Of a stretch of 64,000 nt of DNA, positions 34,307 to 46,548 are shown piece after piece. The DNA is from Rhytidiadelphus loreus (Eukaryota > Streptophyta > Bryopsida > Hypnales > Hylocomiaceae): NCBI GenBank assembly GCA_947034895.1, contig OX344765.1, positions 37,763,001 through 37,827,000 on the forward strand, in the 5' to 3' direction. The position numbers and the translations under genes were made by a program. The notes under the pieces were generated by a model, which had not been told where the DNA came from, made no database searches, and saw only the letters and a program-made list of their open reading frames with translations. Position 1 is the first letter of the stretch. Every line of letters starts with the position of its first letter.

Positions 34307-37300
34307 ATGGCCGCTCACGGCGATTTTCGCATGTTTTCCACAGTCTCGATTTTCGTGCTTGCAATCTTGCATGGTGGAGAAGCGTCGCGTTTTGAAACGA
34401 GGTACGATGAGAATCAACCTCTGTCGAAAATTGCGCTCCACAACGCCAGAGTGCTGCTGGATACCTCGGTCTCCATCTCTGCCTCCCCTGCGCTTCTCGG
34501 CTCCAAGGTGATCACTCATCTCTCACCTCTCACCTCTCACGGTTCCTCTTATGCGGGAATTAGAGCTTCACATTAGGAATCATTCTATTTTCTATTTCTC
34601 CTCGGTGCTTTATTGGAGGAAGCAAGCATTGAAAAGTGCGTGCAATTTAAATAAGATTACTACGAAATGGCATTGATGCGAGTGTTATGACGATCATGGC
34701 AGGGACAGACGGCGGAGTACGTGACGGTATCATTTACGAGGCCCGATGGCGGCAATGCGAGTGACTGGATTGGCGTCTTCTCGCCTGCGAAGTTTAGGTG
34801 TTGTGCATAATTTGGATTCTTAAGTGCATCTCTTGTGTTAAAATATATCCTTGATTTTTTCTTAGATGAACGCTAAATAACATTTGTAGAAGGCTGCAAT
34901 ATTGTATGTAAAAACTCTGGTGCTCATCACTGGCGTGCACCTCTTGATTGCAGTTCTGAAGAGTGTGTTCAGGATTTGGAGAATGGAACTGTCAATTATA
35001 ATATGCCGCCTTATCTGTGCTCGTCTCCCATCAAGGTATGTTCTTGACTTGAATTACTGCATGAAATAGTATCGGGTTCCCTGGATCGTTAAACTTAGAG
35101 TCACTCACTATTTTTCAATCTTAGAATTAGGTTTCCTTCTATGATTGTTTCTATTGTTAAACTGATACGCAATAAACGTAGCCAAATGAGAAAAGTCCAG
35201 GAGAATTGTTACTGCGGTTTCTATACGTATGACTGACATATTTTTGGTTTTGCAGTTCCAGTTTGCAGATTTTGCATCCAAAGATTATGTGGAAACTGGG
35301 AATGGGTCCTTAACGTTTCGCCTTATCAAGCAACGGGCAGATTTTGCATTCGGCTTTTTCTCCGGCAACCTTTCTAAAGTAATTTGCGCAGAACATGAAA
35401 AAACTTTTAATTTATCTTGTTGTCGTGATGAATTGATATTCTGTCATGAATATTGACACTTGTTTTGTTTTCGCAGCCGGTGCTCCTAGCCGTCTCCAAC
35501 ACAGTCACCTTCTCAGATTTGAAAGCACCTGTTTATCCACGATTGGCAATGGGGGCAAGTTGGAATGAGGTACTTGTGATCATTTTCGTAGTCACTTAGT
35601 TGAGAATTTTGACAGCGTATTCAAGATATTATGACCCTCTGGATCTGTGATTAGAGTCGAACAGTGTGCCAGTTTTTCCTATTGATTCCTTCTTGATAGA
35701 CCCATTTCTGAATGCTCGCAGATGACAGTGACATGGACAAGCGGGTATGGCTTGGATGATGCAGTTCCAGTAGTTCTTTGGGGATTTGAATATAGCAAGT
35801 ACCAGTTTACGTCACCTGCGATCACGCTGACATTTACTAAGAAGGATATGTGCGGTATGTACGCTGTTCCAGAACGTTCAGATATGCTGATTTGTCGGAT
35901 TAACTATTTTACCTTGATCTATTTGAAATGTGTGAGGATTGCAGCATGTATACTTCATTGCTTGGGACCATTTCATTTGATGAGTACTTAGTCCCTGATA
36001 ATCTTCATTGCCATACAGGGCCACCTGCTAGTACAGTGGGCTGGCGTGACCCAGGATTCATTCACACAGGATCGCTGACAGGCCTGTGGCCAAGCACCAA
36101 GTAAGCTCGCCTGATTCCTTGTTTCACCGCATGTCAGGCTTATCTAGATTTCTATGCCAAACGTCAATAAGATCTACTAGCTTCAATGGTCATGGCGAAA
36201 TTCTTTCGAAGTATGCCTTTTATTGTCTAACTTTAAAGCTTTAAAGTCAGGGCTGTGCCACAAGTTCCCACAAGCAGAACTCCAGAACAATTATCTGATG
36301 ATGATGACATAGTAACGATGATGTGTATGTTTGTGGCTTACAATAGATACTATTACAAGGTAGGTCACCAATTGAAGGACGGAAAGTTCGCTTGGGGTCA
36401 AGATAATAGTTTCACCTCGGCCCCTGCACCGGGTCAAGATTCGCTGCAACGGGTGATCATTTTTGGCGACATGGGAAAGGTCTGATATTTGATCCGTTGA
36501 TTATGTATTGTAAGTTCTTCGGTAATGATGTATTCTGCCGTGAAAGCTGGTGAAGGATATTGATAATTATGATAGGAGTGTGGATTTCCTGATGCAGGCT
36601 GAGCGGGATAAATCGAATGAGTACAATAATTATCAACCAGCTGCACTCAACACTACCGATCAGCTGGTGAAGGATATTGATAATTATGATGTCGCGTTTC
36701 ATATTGGCGACATTACGTACTCGAACGGATACTTAGCACAATGGGACCAATTCACGGAGCAAGTCGAGAACATCACCGCTCGTGTCCCTTACATGATCGG
36801 AAGGTATGCACATATTTCATTAACAGATTCTCAGTTCAAAGCTCCCTCATAACAGTTTGAACCTGTCAATAGATCACGAACTCATGATGCGCTCTGCACG
36901 GGAATCAAAAAAGGATATTAGAGGATTTTGCAAGTGTAGTGAACTTCTGACAGGTTGTTAATGCTAATGGCCATCACTTTGAATACTGTGGTGACCCTTT
37001 TTTTGGTCCTGAATGTGAAGTGGGAATCACGAGCGGGACTGGCCTGATTCCGGGTCTTTCTTCCAGAACCTGGATTCTGGGGGGGAATGTGGAGTTCCTG
37101 CCGAAACTTACTTCAACATGCCCATGAGAAATAAGGACAAATTCTGGTGAGTGAATTGCTGTTGTGAGATCGACCTTCTATTGTGGTAGAATCAGTCGGT
37201 TAGGGTAAGGTTGAATTTAGTTTAGTTAGACCAAGGAAATTAAAGACTTGGATGTTGTGACCAGGTATGCAGCTGATTGGGGTCAATTCCACTTCTGTAT

Positions 37301-38002
37301 CGCTGACACAGAACAAGACTGGCGAGAGGGCACCGAGCAGTACAGATTCATCGAGGATTGCTTGGCCTCGGTCAACCGCCAGAAGCAACCGTGGTTGATA
37401 TTCCTCGCCCACCGGGTGCTGGGATACTCCTCCGGGTCGTTCTACGCTAGCGAAGGCACATTCGCTGAGCCCGAATCTCGAGACCATTTACAAAAGCTAT
37501 GGCAGAAATACAAGGTTGATCTTGCAATGTATGGTCATGCCCACCAATATGAACGAACATGCCCTGTCTACGAGGTAATGCATGCATTCATTAATCTCTG
37601 GCACTGTTACTCAGCTGCAACACAATGATCTCTGGATGTTTCAGACTTGCCCCTCTCACACTTTGGGATTGTGATCGATTGCAGAATCAATGTGTAAGCA
37701 AAGAAAAGGATCACTACTCCGGCAAATTTAATGCCACCATCCACGTTGTGGCTGGAGGAGGTGGCTCGGGGTTAGTCACTTTCACCTCGCTCAACACAAC
37801 CTGGAGCTTGGTGAAGGACTATGACTTTGGCTTCACGAAACTGACTTCGTTCAACAGCTCCAGTTTGCTCTTCGAGTACAAACGAAGCAGCGACGGCAAA
37901 GTATATGACAACTTTTGGATCGAGAGAGAGTACAAGGACGTGCTGGGATGTGATGCAAGTACTCTGAAGACGTACTGCCCTGATTTGCTCTTAGCACACT
38001 GA
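34307..38002 (+). CDS. Purple acid phosphatase, large plant type (PAP1/24/27 group)
   Basis: This is a secreted dinuclear metallo-phosphoesterase that hydrolyses phosphate esters at acid pH; plant members of this group may act on nucleotides. Twelve exons: 34307-34507, 34703-34797, 34954-35035, 35256-35378, 35477-35569, 35722-35854, 36019-36100, 36347-36479, 36598-36803, 37021-37146, 37265-37574 and 37685-38002, all in phase, 633 aa. Residues 1-26 form a signal peptide. A fibronectin-III-like N-terminal domain precedes the catalytic domain. All metal-ligand motifs are present: GDMG (310-313), GDITY (351-355), GNHE (384-387), LAHR (His474) and GHAH (515-518). The family signatures SNEYNNYQPAALNTTDQL and GHAHQYERTCPVYE are clear, and the C-terminal Fe/Zn-PAP extension is complete. 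Length is typical of the group (about 610-630). The active site appears intact. Confidence 0.96.
36545..36573 (+). repeat. 29-bp exact copy of exon 9 sequence within intron 8
   Basis: agctggtgaaggatattgat plus the following nine bases occur here in the intron and again at 36662-36690 in exon 9, where they encode LVKDIDNYD. The offset is 117 bp. This suggests a local duplication spanning the intron/exon border. Confidence 0.9.
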
Positions 38003-38703
38003 CATTACAACTGATTTGCGAACCTTCGTGCAATACATTCCAGGTTGATCCCCTCTCTTCCTCAACTTGAACTAGATTCTTGGAATTCACGTGGATGCTT
38101 GAAGATGATTGATCAACAACTGATTCTAGATATTTTATTTCTGTATCGTATCAACTACGATAGTGCTGTTATGGGTTAATTTAAATTCATTGTTTCACAA
38201 AGTATCGTCACAATATTTATAAGCTTGCATTGGTGGGCCTATTTATCTTTAATACATTTTACTAGGCAGAAGTTACCGAACTTGGAAAGAACTACTTAAA
38301 ATATTGTTTTGATCACTACGGTAGATCTTGTGGCTTTCATAGTACGAGCGTTGGGGTAATGTAGTTGTTTACATACATGTCAAGCGTGGGGCTATTGAGG
38401 ATGCAAGACTGAGCCTAATGAGTCGGAACAAACGATAGGATTAATGAATCTGAAATGGGGGGTGAGGGGTCTGATGTCATCAATTAAACCGTGACAATTT
38501 TTGGACTTCCAGAGCATGGGCGTTGGCTTCAACTTTGTTTCTCTGGATGTGGAGAGGGCTGTGTTCCTACAAATATTTGTGATTACCTGCAATGCAGTCA
38601 TCTGATTTGTTCATATGCATGCATGCCTTATGCATGCCATTGGATCCTCATTCACAAGAATGAGAAATGAGAAGTACAAGTGCTATGAAGATTGTCTGTA
38701 TTA
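38003..38703 (+). other. 3' flank of the phosphatase gene
   Basis: Probably 3' UTR for the first few hundred bases. No further gene seen before the MITE at 38704. Confidence 0.4.
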
Positions 38704-39080
38704 AGGTAGTATGCTCTAAAAGCGACCATAGGCTTCCATGTACAGAAATATTTATCTATCATTTTTCAGAGAAAGAAAAATAGATGTGGAACCTAACACA
38801 AGTGGTTTGTATTTTTCCAAGCATTTTTGAATTACTTATAAATTTTCAAAGATTTGGGGCATATTTGAAACCTATTTGTGACCATAGGTCTTCCAAAATC
38901 TGTCCACTTGCAACTTGTAAAGAGATGTGTGGAAATCAATGACAATGATTGGCTCTTGCAATAGAAAAATATTTTTTTGTTTATTCATTCAATTGCTAAA
39001 GTGGTTTATTTAAGGATCACCCCATCTCCAATTAATAATAGGGTCCATTTGAAGATGGGTGCATTTAGAACATACTACCT
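38704..39080. mobile_element. TA-type MITE, 377 bp (empty-site copy)
   Basis: Ends AGGTAGTATGCTCTAAAAGC and, reverse-complemented, AGGTAGTATGTTCTAAATGC. It is collinear with 15621-16958 except that it lacks the nested element, and has one TTAA at that position (38.99-39.02 kb). Left flank TA, right flank TG, so the duplication is decayed on one side. Confidence 0.82.
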
Positions 39081-39383
39081 TGGGTTGAATTATGCTTTAT
39101 TGACATTTATGTACACCATTTGTTCATTTATTGTAAAGATTTTTAATTGTATCTATAGAATTTTTTTCACAATGAAATGCTTTTCAAATGAACATGTGTT
39201 TGAGCAATTCTTCAATCCCTAGCATGGAAAGGGGCTAACACACAACCAAAGTGGATAAAAGTGCTCTAGACCTCTCCAAATATTCTCTAAGCCCTCCTTC
39301 CTACCATGTCAAGGAGAGACTTGTGATTAGTGAATACACTACTCCTAAGACACATTTGGTGTCTAAAGGACTAATGGTAAGAG

Positions 39384-39947
39384 CTCGGGGGGTGCAATTA
39401 GTTCTACTATAACAAACCACGTGCGAACAAGTGGTTTCTAATAAACTATGATTTCAACCTAAAATTTTGAACATTGTTTAATGATGACTATAGCTTTCTA
39501 TTGCCAAAATTTCTAACTCAAATAAAATATGAAATGATTTCTAGAAGAGGTTGAAAATAAACTAAAATGACATGTTTTTCAACTCAAATAATTATAGAGG
39601 ACACATTTAGGTGACCATTGAGTCAATATTCAACTCAAAATGAGCTTTCAATAATGAGTTATTTTTAGGAATTTTTTGTTCATTTTTTAGAATTTTTTTT
39701 CTTATATAATATAGGGGTGTGAAAGTTATTTTTCAGTTCTATAGTGTGTCTTTTTATTTCAAAAATTTGTAACTAATTATTATTAACAAATAAAAATATC
39801 AATAATTCAAAACATAAACTTTCAAAGTAGGAAAATCTATTCATATTTTTTTAATTTTGTTTTATTTAAAATTCAAAAAGTATATAGGGGGTCCAAAGTT
39901 TTGTTCGCACGTGGTTTCTAATGGACACTCTAAATGACCCCCCTGAG
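39384..39947. mobile_element. hAT-type MITE, 564 bp, 8-bp TSD
   Basis: Inverted ends are CTCGGGGGGTGCAATTAG and, from the right, CTCAGGGGGGTCATTTAG. A further inverted block, AACCACGTGCGAACAA, lies about 35 bp inside each end. The 8-bp GGTAAGAG is perfectly duplicated (39376-39383, 39948-39955). Non-coding interior. Confidence 0.88.
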
Positions 39948-40189
39948 GGTAAGAGATTAGAAGGTGGAGGAACTTGTGAATAATCAATTTGGAACCTGTG
40001 GTTATATAATTGTTAACTTGTGATAGTTGATCTAAACTTCAAAAAACAAAACTGAATTCAAAGAAATTTTAGGGGTTAATTTCTAAAGGACGTGGGTACA
40101 ACTCCAATGAGCAATTGTAAGCTTCCTAATTTGTATGTTGTTTTCACCTTTGACTTTTGTAGATATGGGCATTGTATACACCTTGTGTC

Positions 40190-40470
40190 CCCTTTTTTTA
40201 TACACTATTTCACATTGTAGTATGTAAATTGTATACTTACCAAATTTCAAACATAAATGAGGAATTTTGTAAATGGTATTCAAAACTCCTTTCCTTGTCC
40301 AAAAAACTTTGGGTGGCACATACAACTTTTGATCTTGACACCTTGTTGTAAATATATTTGTATAAAGGTAGTACATGTTCACAACTCTACATCTCCATAT
40401 TCTATGTCAAAATTTTAGAAAGATCCATTCAAATTTGACTTTGTAAGAACTCACTTGAATTTTCAAACGG
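40190..40470. repeat. Dispersed repeat J, copy 1
   Basis: It shares with 51110-51370, in order, the blocks cttaccaaatttca, aacttttgatcttgacacc, gtacatgttcacaact and ttgaattttcaaacgg. Type unknown. Confidence 0.55.
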
Positions 40471-40534
40471 AAGTTCAATTACTAAATGAATTATCTTTTA
40501 AACATTAAATATCTAAGAAATAAAACTATTGTAT

Positions 40535-40690
40535 ACCATGGTGCTAGAACTATGTACTGAGAGAGGTTTTATGCATTTAGAGAGGTCGTAGACCATGTGT
40601 TTTCCATCTTGAATCAAGTGTAGACCCACCTATTATCTCCAAACTCTCTTATTGCATATTATACAATAAGGGAGTATGCAGTAAGAGAGG
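40535..40690. mobile_element. MITE family F, copy 1
   Basis: The block from gtgctagaactatgtactga through gggagtatgcagtaagagagg is about 80 percent similar by eye to the reverse complement of 59407-59570. No ORF. In the 59-kb copy it interrupts another repeat, which shows it is an insertion. Confidence 0.7.
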
Positions 40691-40835
40691 TTTTTTTTGG
40701 TTCAACAAATACATATAAGAATCTAGTAAATATAATAATGTAAAAAAAATAGTTTGAAGAATCAATAGAAAATTGGACATGCCCTTATTCAAAATCCCAC
40801 ATTTTCAACATAAAAAATATAACACATACAATACA

Positions 40836-41064
40836 CTAATAATGATGATGTTTAGTACTACCTACACTAATTGATTTAAAAATGCTCTAAACTTTTACTC
40901 TTGATGAATGCTTTTACCAACTATGTTTGTAGAGATCATTTTCTTTGAATAGTATATTTGATATCTATGCTCTTGATAGAAAATTTCATCCACAGTAAAA
41001 AGAGTAAAAGTTTATAGCTTTTCTTCAATCAATTAGCGTAGGTAACACTAAATATTGTTATTAG
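40836..41064. mobile_element. MITE with about 65-bp inverted repeats, 229 bp
   Basis: ctaataatgatgatgtttag at the left is inverted as ctaaatattgttattag at the right. The pairing continues through acctacactaattgatt and aaacttttactct. No ORF and no clear target duplication. Confidence 0.75.
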
Positions 41065-41245
41065 CATAGCTTCTTTTTTCCCAACAGTGGTGCGGTAGAC
41101 ACCAAGTGGAAGCCAGTCAGCGTCCAACGTTCAGGACTGTGTTATGACTGTCTGCAGGCATTTCAAGTTCTGTGTTTTTCATTTCAGGATGCGTAGCCCT
41201 AAATCATCACCGGAGCAGCCATGGTTTCTTCACGAATTGCGACTA

Positions 41246-41560
41246 AGGTAACAGGCTCGAAAACCGTTCAGGCTTTAAAACCGTGCCCTATTTTGAATCT
41301 ACATGGGTTGTACATGTTTCTTTTCATTGGCTTCAGTTATGTACAAGTGGTGAACATTTCAGTTCGGGCACGGTTTAAGAGCACTGTGCCCTTTTGACTT
41401 CAAAATTTGATAACTAATTCCTCATAGCTCTGAAAAATATGAAACGACTTGGGTTAGGTGAAAATTCTACTTATCTTTCAAGGAAAATATGCTCACATAT
41501 ATTTCAAGGTGTTTCACCTTCTCGAAATTCAGTTTCAGCCCTTTTCTGAGCCTGTTACCT
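41246..41560. mobile_element. TA-flanked MITE in the leader of the DUF3444 gene
   Basis: Ends AGGTAACAGGCTCGAAAA and, reversed from the right, AGGTAACAGGCTCAGAAAA, flanked by TA on both sides (41244-41245, 41561-41562). It lies about 75 bp before the start codon of the next gene, so it may be transcribed as leader sequence. Confidence 0.8.
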
Positions 41561-41633
41561 TATCACTTCATGTACATGCGCTTAATTTGACAGAGTGTGT
41601 GCCGTGTAATCTTATTGACTGGAGCTAGTCGCG

Positions 41634-43936
41634 ATGATGCCTTGCAACCAAGATGAAGCGAATCGGGTGCGGGACATGGCGGAGCGCAAGTTCGCAATGC
41701 AGGATTTCGTCGGTGCTAAGGAATGTCTCGTCGAAGCGCAACGGCTCTTTCCTCCTCTCGAAGGTGCGACGGAGATGTTGGCCTTCTTAGATGCACGCAT
41801 CGCGGCTCACGGGATGACTGAGACCGATTGGCGTGACATTCAGGAGGTGCTAGTCGCTTACTTTTCTCCTAAAAGTTCATTTCGATTTTTTGATTCCTTC
41901 GTCGTTTTCCAGTGACTCGTAAATGTTTTCGTACACTCCAAGAATTGTCATAACTGATCGAGAAAGTCGAAAGAATCTAGTGAGTATGGACTTGTGTTGA
42001 ATTTTTTTTAAAAGAGCCAAACTTTCAGGTCAATAGACCTAGACGCGGCATTTGAAATGCTGAGCTTAGTTACTGCTATCCATGTTTTTACATATTCTTG
42101 TCTACAAATGAAAGAAGATCCCAATGCACCGAAGTATGCATTATTTGAATATTGAATGCAAGAGTTACAAGGATTCAAAGCTTGGGTAGACGCTTTAAAA
42201 CCTACAGGAGTTCTTATTTGGAAGTGGGGTACTTCTCAAATCACTATGTGCTCATCGTGCAAGGTTGAAGGTATCACGTTAGGTACGTGTGTCAACTTGG
42301 TACCTCTACCTTGGTTATTACTTCAGTTTGCATTTGGTGATTTTGGCAGGCAGTAGTTCGTGCAGAGGCTGCGTTTAAGTCGATTGGGGAGGCTTTTGGA
42401 GTTCTGTCGGACAAGGTCAAGAAGTATCTTCTAAGTTCGAAGCGGAATGAAGTCCCGGAGATGGCTTCCCATGCGTCTGAGTCTGTTCCGCCAACCCCTG
42501 CTCAAGCTCCGCATGACGCCCTAACATTTTGGACGACATGTCCCTTCTGTAAAATACAGGTTCTGTATGTGCGCGCAAAAAGGGGCTACCGACAGCTTTG
42601 CCAGAAGTGTCATAAAGTATTCCTTGCTACTGACATGAATGTTCACTCTACAAATGGGGCTAGTGCCTTCCCGGCTAGCTCAGTTCCTCATGTTTCAGGA
42701 TATCAATCTCAAACGTGTGCACGAATCGGTGGAGTGGCATCTGGCAATGTGACTGGAAATCGACATACATATGTTCATTCAACGGGTGTTGGAGGCACTG
42801 CAAGTCGGGATGCTCCTCTAAGCCTGCCAGAAGAAGCACGTCTGTGGGCCCATAGAGACAGAGTGGATGCTGAGAGGGAATTGCAGAGGAAGGTGGAGGA
42901 AGAAAAACTACAGCTGCAGCGAGAAGAGGGAGAGGCCTTGAGAAAGGAGCGTGAAAAAGTCCGTGCTCTGGAAGAGACTGTCCAGCAGTTAACAAAGATG
43001 CAGCAAGAGGAAACCTGCAGGGAAACCGTTCTGAAGGCTGTTGACGGGAGGGAAAAGCAGCTTAAAAAACGGAACAGAGATGCTTACGACGAAAGAGATA
43101 GGTTGAGGGACCCTGTGCAGGAGCAATTGGCTGAAAGGTCCAGGAGCAAGCTTGTAGCAAAATTAGGCATTCCGCCTCTTGATTCTACTCAAATCCCAGG
43201 AGCAATGAAGAACGGAGAGCAGAGGCCCTCCCCTCAAGAGTTGGAACTGGTGTTACCTGATTCCGGTTTTCACGACTTCCAAGTAGAAAGTGCCAAGTTC
43301 GGGATTAAGAAGAACCAGATTTGGGCGATCTTTGATGAAACAGATGGTATGCCGCGGTGTTATTGTCGTGTACACCAAGTAAATCGAGATCCATTCATGG
43401 TTAACGCCACATGGCTAGATCCAGTACATCCATTCAAAGATACTTTCCACTGGTTGAAGGAACGTGATCTTTCTATCAGCTGTGGCGAGTTCAATCTCGG
43501 TGATGAAGTCTGCTTTAATTCTATAATAAATTTCTCTCATGTGATGACGCCCTATATATACAAGAAAGGATACGAGATCTATCCAAAGAGTCTTGAGGTC
43601 TGGGCTATTTACAGAGACTATGATAAAGAGCTACCGATATCAAACGCAGGAGGAACGTTACAACTTCGGTACGACTATGTATTAATTAGAAGTGATTTCT
43701 CAGTAATTGCCGGAGGAGGAAGAGTGGTCAGACTCGAGAAGCTTGCAGGTTACAGAACCCTGTGGGTACCGAAGGGAGATGCATTCCCGCTGACAGTGAA
43801 ATATGATCGGCATAAATTTTCACATCGAGTACTTGTTCTACCTGTAACAAAAGAAGACATCCAAGGAGTGCCTGCTGGCTGTCTGGAGCTGGACCCCGCA
43901 TCAGCCCCGATTGTTGACGCCATCGAACCTAAGTGA
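41634..43936 (+). CDS. DnaJ-like DUF3444 protein with incomplete J domain
   Basis: Plant DUF3444 proteins normally combine an N-terminal helical segment, a J domain, a CxxC zinc ribbon and one or two C-terminal DUF3444 domains; their function is poorly known. Exon 1 (41634-41846) encodes the conserved NQDEANRVRDMAERKFAMQDFVGAKECL and TDWRDIQE segments, the latter aligning with the start of a J domain. Exon 2 (42350-43936) opens with VVRAEAAFKSIGEAFGVLSD, the last helix of a J domain. The two join in phase, giving 599 aa, but the HPD loop and helices II-III are absent and no exon encoding HPDKN is visible between 41847 and 42349. The zinc ribbon has C135, C138, C155 and C158 (TFWTTCPFC...LCQKC). 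A coiled coil spans about 235-341, and DUF3444 about 368-590 (QIWAIFDETDGMPRCYCRV, WLKERDLSISCGEF, EVWAIY). The alternative is a missed exon. Confidence 0.88.
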
Positions 43937-45500
43937 AGGCATATCAGGATGATTAGCTTCTATTTGCATATATTGCAGGTGAAATCTGAAACAGGGAGGA
44001 TTTGTTGTGGGATATCTTGATTCCATAGACTTGCTGCCAGTTCGATCTTCTTCAGCTGCTGTGGATTTGACTGATGCTATTTAGACAGCTGCAAACACAC
44101 CTACTGCGCTCACCTTCTTGGCACTCGCAGTAGAAATTGGTCAATAGTTTTATGCCGAGATTGGTTGCAGAGAAGGGTTGGGCTAGTAGATGGAAATTTC
44201 TCAAAGAATTTAACGGTTGTGGTTTTTTCTTTTTTTGTAGAATACTTTGCAGGTACAAACCCACACTTCTGTTCGATTTTGTTGACCTTGAGAACGTTTG
44301 CACAGTCCAGAGGAATATTCATTGCATTAAAATAGTTCCGGTGTGCACGTACGCTCACCTGCTTAGTTTTACCGGTATTCTGGCCACCTATCTATGCAAT
44401 CTACTGCATACCTGTAATATGATGTATTCTTATACACTTTTATACCTTTGCGTGTAGTTTGTAGGCTTGCACAAATGATTCGAAATCACATACATGTGGA
44501 TTAAGCTTTGAAACGTATCTTTCAAATATTAAATTTAGGAATTAGGGCTTTGTACGGCTTCTTTTGAAATTAGTTTCACACTGGTGACCTTGGAAAATGA
44601 AAACAACCACCGCTGGCCAATTTGCTTAGCATATGCGAGGTTTATGTTAGAAGTCAAAGTAATTATATGAAAAGCATACAATTTAAAAAGAATGAATTAT
44701 TAATGAAACTTGAACACAAATAAAATATGACTTGTATATTGTATCCAAGTTGTTGACTCTATCATTGCATTACCCCCTAAAGTTGTATTATTCCTTGAAG
44801 TTCTATGACTATTTCAACAAACATCATTCTAAAATAGTCATTTTAGTGCACAAGAGAAAATTAGAAGAAGATTGGTTTGGGGATTCAACCAAAGGATCTT
44901 GCCTCAAAAAATTTGACTATGTGCAATGCCACAATCTCACTCTAGGAAATTGACCCCTTTGCTCGTCTCCGAAGGAAAAAACCCAAATTTTTTATTTCCC
45001 ACGCATGATAAAATTTGCAAATTTTGAATTCATATTTGCAATTAGAGGCCCTCAAATTAGCTATGAGAGATGTAAAGCATACATTTTTTTGGGCACAAAA
45101 TAGGGGGGCTTTTTTTTTACTTGCACTCCGTGGATTGATTTGTGGGGATGAGTGAGGGGGTCAGTTCACCTTGACCTATTAGGTAGGGTCAAATAAAACT
45201 TCTTTTAATTTTCAAACACTTTTACTTTGCAATCTATGTGGTCAAAGTTTATAAAAAAAATTCTATACATTCCGAAACTTGTATAGTACAATTTTGAAAC
45301 AATTGAATTTCAAAAAATGTTTCCAATTTCATTTTCTTCACAACCCAATGAAAAGAAGTTGTCACCTTTGGTTTGTATTAGTTGCCCCTTTCCTTTCTCA
45401 AAAAATTTAAAGGCAGTTGATTGTTTGTTTTGTAAAAGTGTTTGCTTTCGAAATCACTGTTGAGTTCTCAGAAAATCACAAGCTGTTGATTTTGTGAGAA
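43937..45500. other. 3' flank and spacer with repeat C
   Basis: First about 500 bp is likely 3' UTR. 44990-45195 (aaattttgaattcatatttgcaa...aggggggctttttttt...gagtgagggggtcagttcacc) recurs at 52965-53115. No gene. Confidence 0.5.
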
Positions 45501-45519
45501 TTAATTTGAGCCGTCCAAA

Positions 45520-45745
45520 TATCAATACAAATACGGACACCAAAATGAATATTGGATACGGATACAATATTGGATACGACTATACAATAATACAAAATGT
45601 GAATACAGATACAAATACAATAGTGTATTGAATAAAGATACAGGTACGATACAATACTGTATTGAATAAAGATACATGTAAGATACAATACTGAATATGG
45701 ATACAAATACAATACGATATAGATACAGATACAAGATACGGGATG
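45520..45745. repeat. Degenerate atacaatac/gatacaaatac tandem repeat
   Basis: Irregular repetition of gatacaaatac, gatacaatact and ttgaataaagataca (the last in two near-identical copies about 45 bp apart). The ORFs it generates on the minus strand (Tyr/Ile/Leu-rich) are artefacts of the repeat. Confidence 0.75.
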
Positions 45746-46548
45746 TTGTTTATCCCATATTGTTTGTCAATAGCATTCCTTTCTGAAAATTACAAGAAGG
45801 GAGGGAGAAGGGGGGAGGGAATGGAAATCCAATCTAAAATTTTAATTGGATTTTGGATGCATTGTGACACAATTTGTCACAATGCACCCAAAAGTGGTTG
45901 TAACACCCATCCCCACAAATCGTTTTCTTCACATTGCCTTGAAAAGTGACATTTTTGACAATTTCTACCCAAAATGTATCCCAATCATTTAGTGGTCAAG
46001 AAAATGAGTTTTAGAGGTGAAACCTACTTTTTATTCTTTGTTATTCTTTGGATTATAGAATGTTTACAAAGAAAAAAGTGCATGAAAACTTTTTTAGAAA
46101 ATTAGATGGATGAAATTAGAAGTTGTAAAAATAGACACAATCAGGAAACAATGAGAACAATTCATTTTGTAACGATTACATGGGATTAAGTTAAATTACA
46201 CTTTGCAATTTTCAAACTATCCATTCAAATAACATAATGCAGGCTCTGTTCATCGTCCTTCCTTAACGAGAATGTGGAGTATAAACCCTTGAGGTTCTGC
46301 CTGTGGAGGCTTTTAGGGCTTTCTCGTGTACAGAATTTGTCGCGGGCATGGAGCTCTTGGAGCGTGTATACCGGCATTGATGCAGCAGATAATTTTGCAA
46401 CAAACAGTCGGCAGGCGGGCATATGAAGACGTGATCCTTGCGTGCAACATGAAAGAAAATTACGCTGTTGAGATGTAAGTTAGCGTCCTTTGTTTGTCTC
46501 TCTCCTTAACTTCGATTGCCGCTTCTGCTTACACTTCATTCCTGATGA

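Noticed and set aside
42156..42356. 66-codon ORF as the missing J-domain exon of the DUF3444 gene
   Set aside because: None of its frames shows an HPD loop or the KQYRKLAL helix, so it was left as intron.
45476..45734. Minus-strand ORFs rich in Tyr, Leu and Ile
   Set aside because: Produced by the degenerate atacaatac repeat, not coding.
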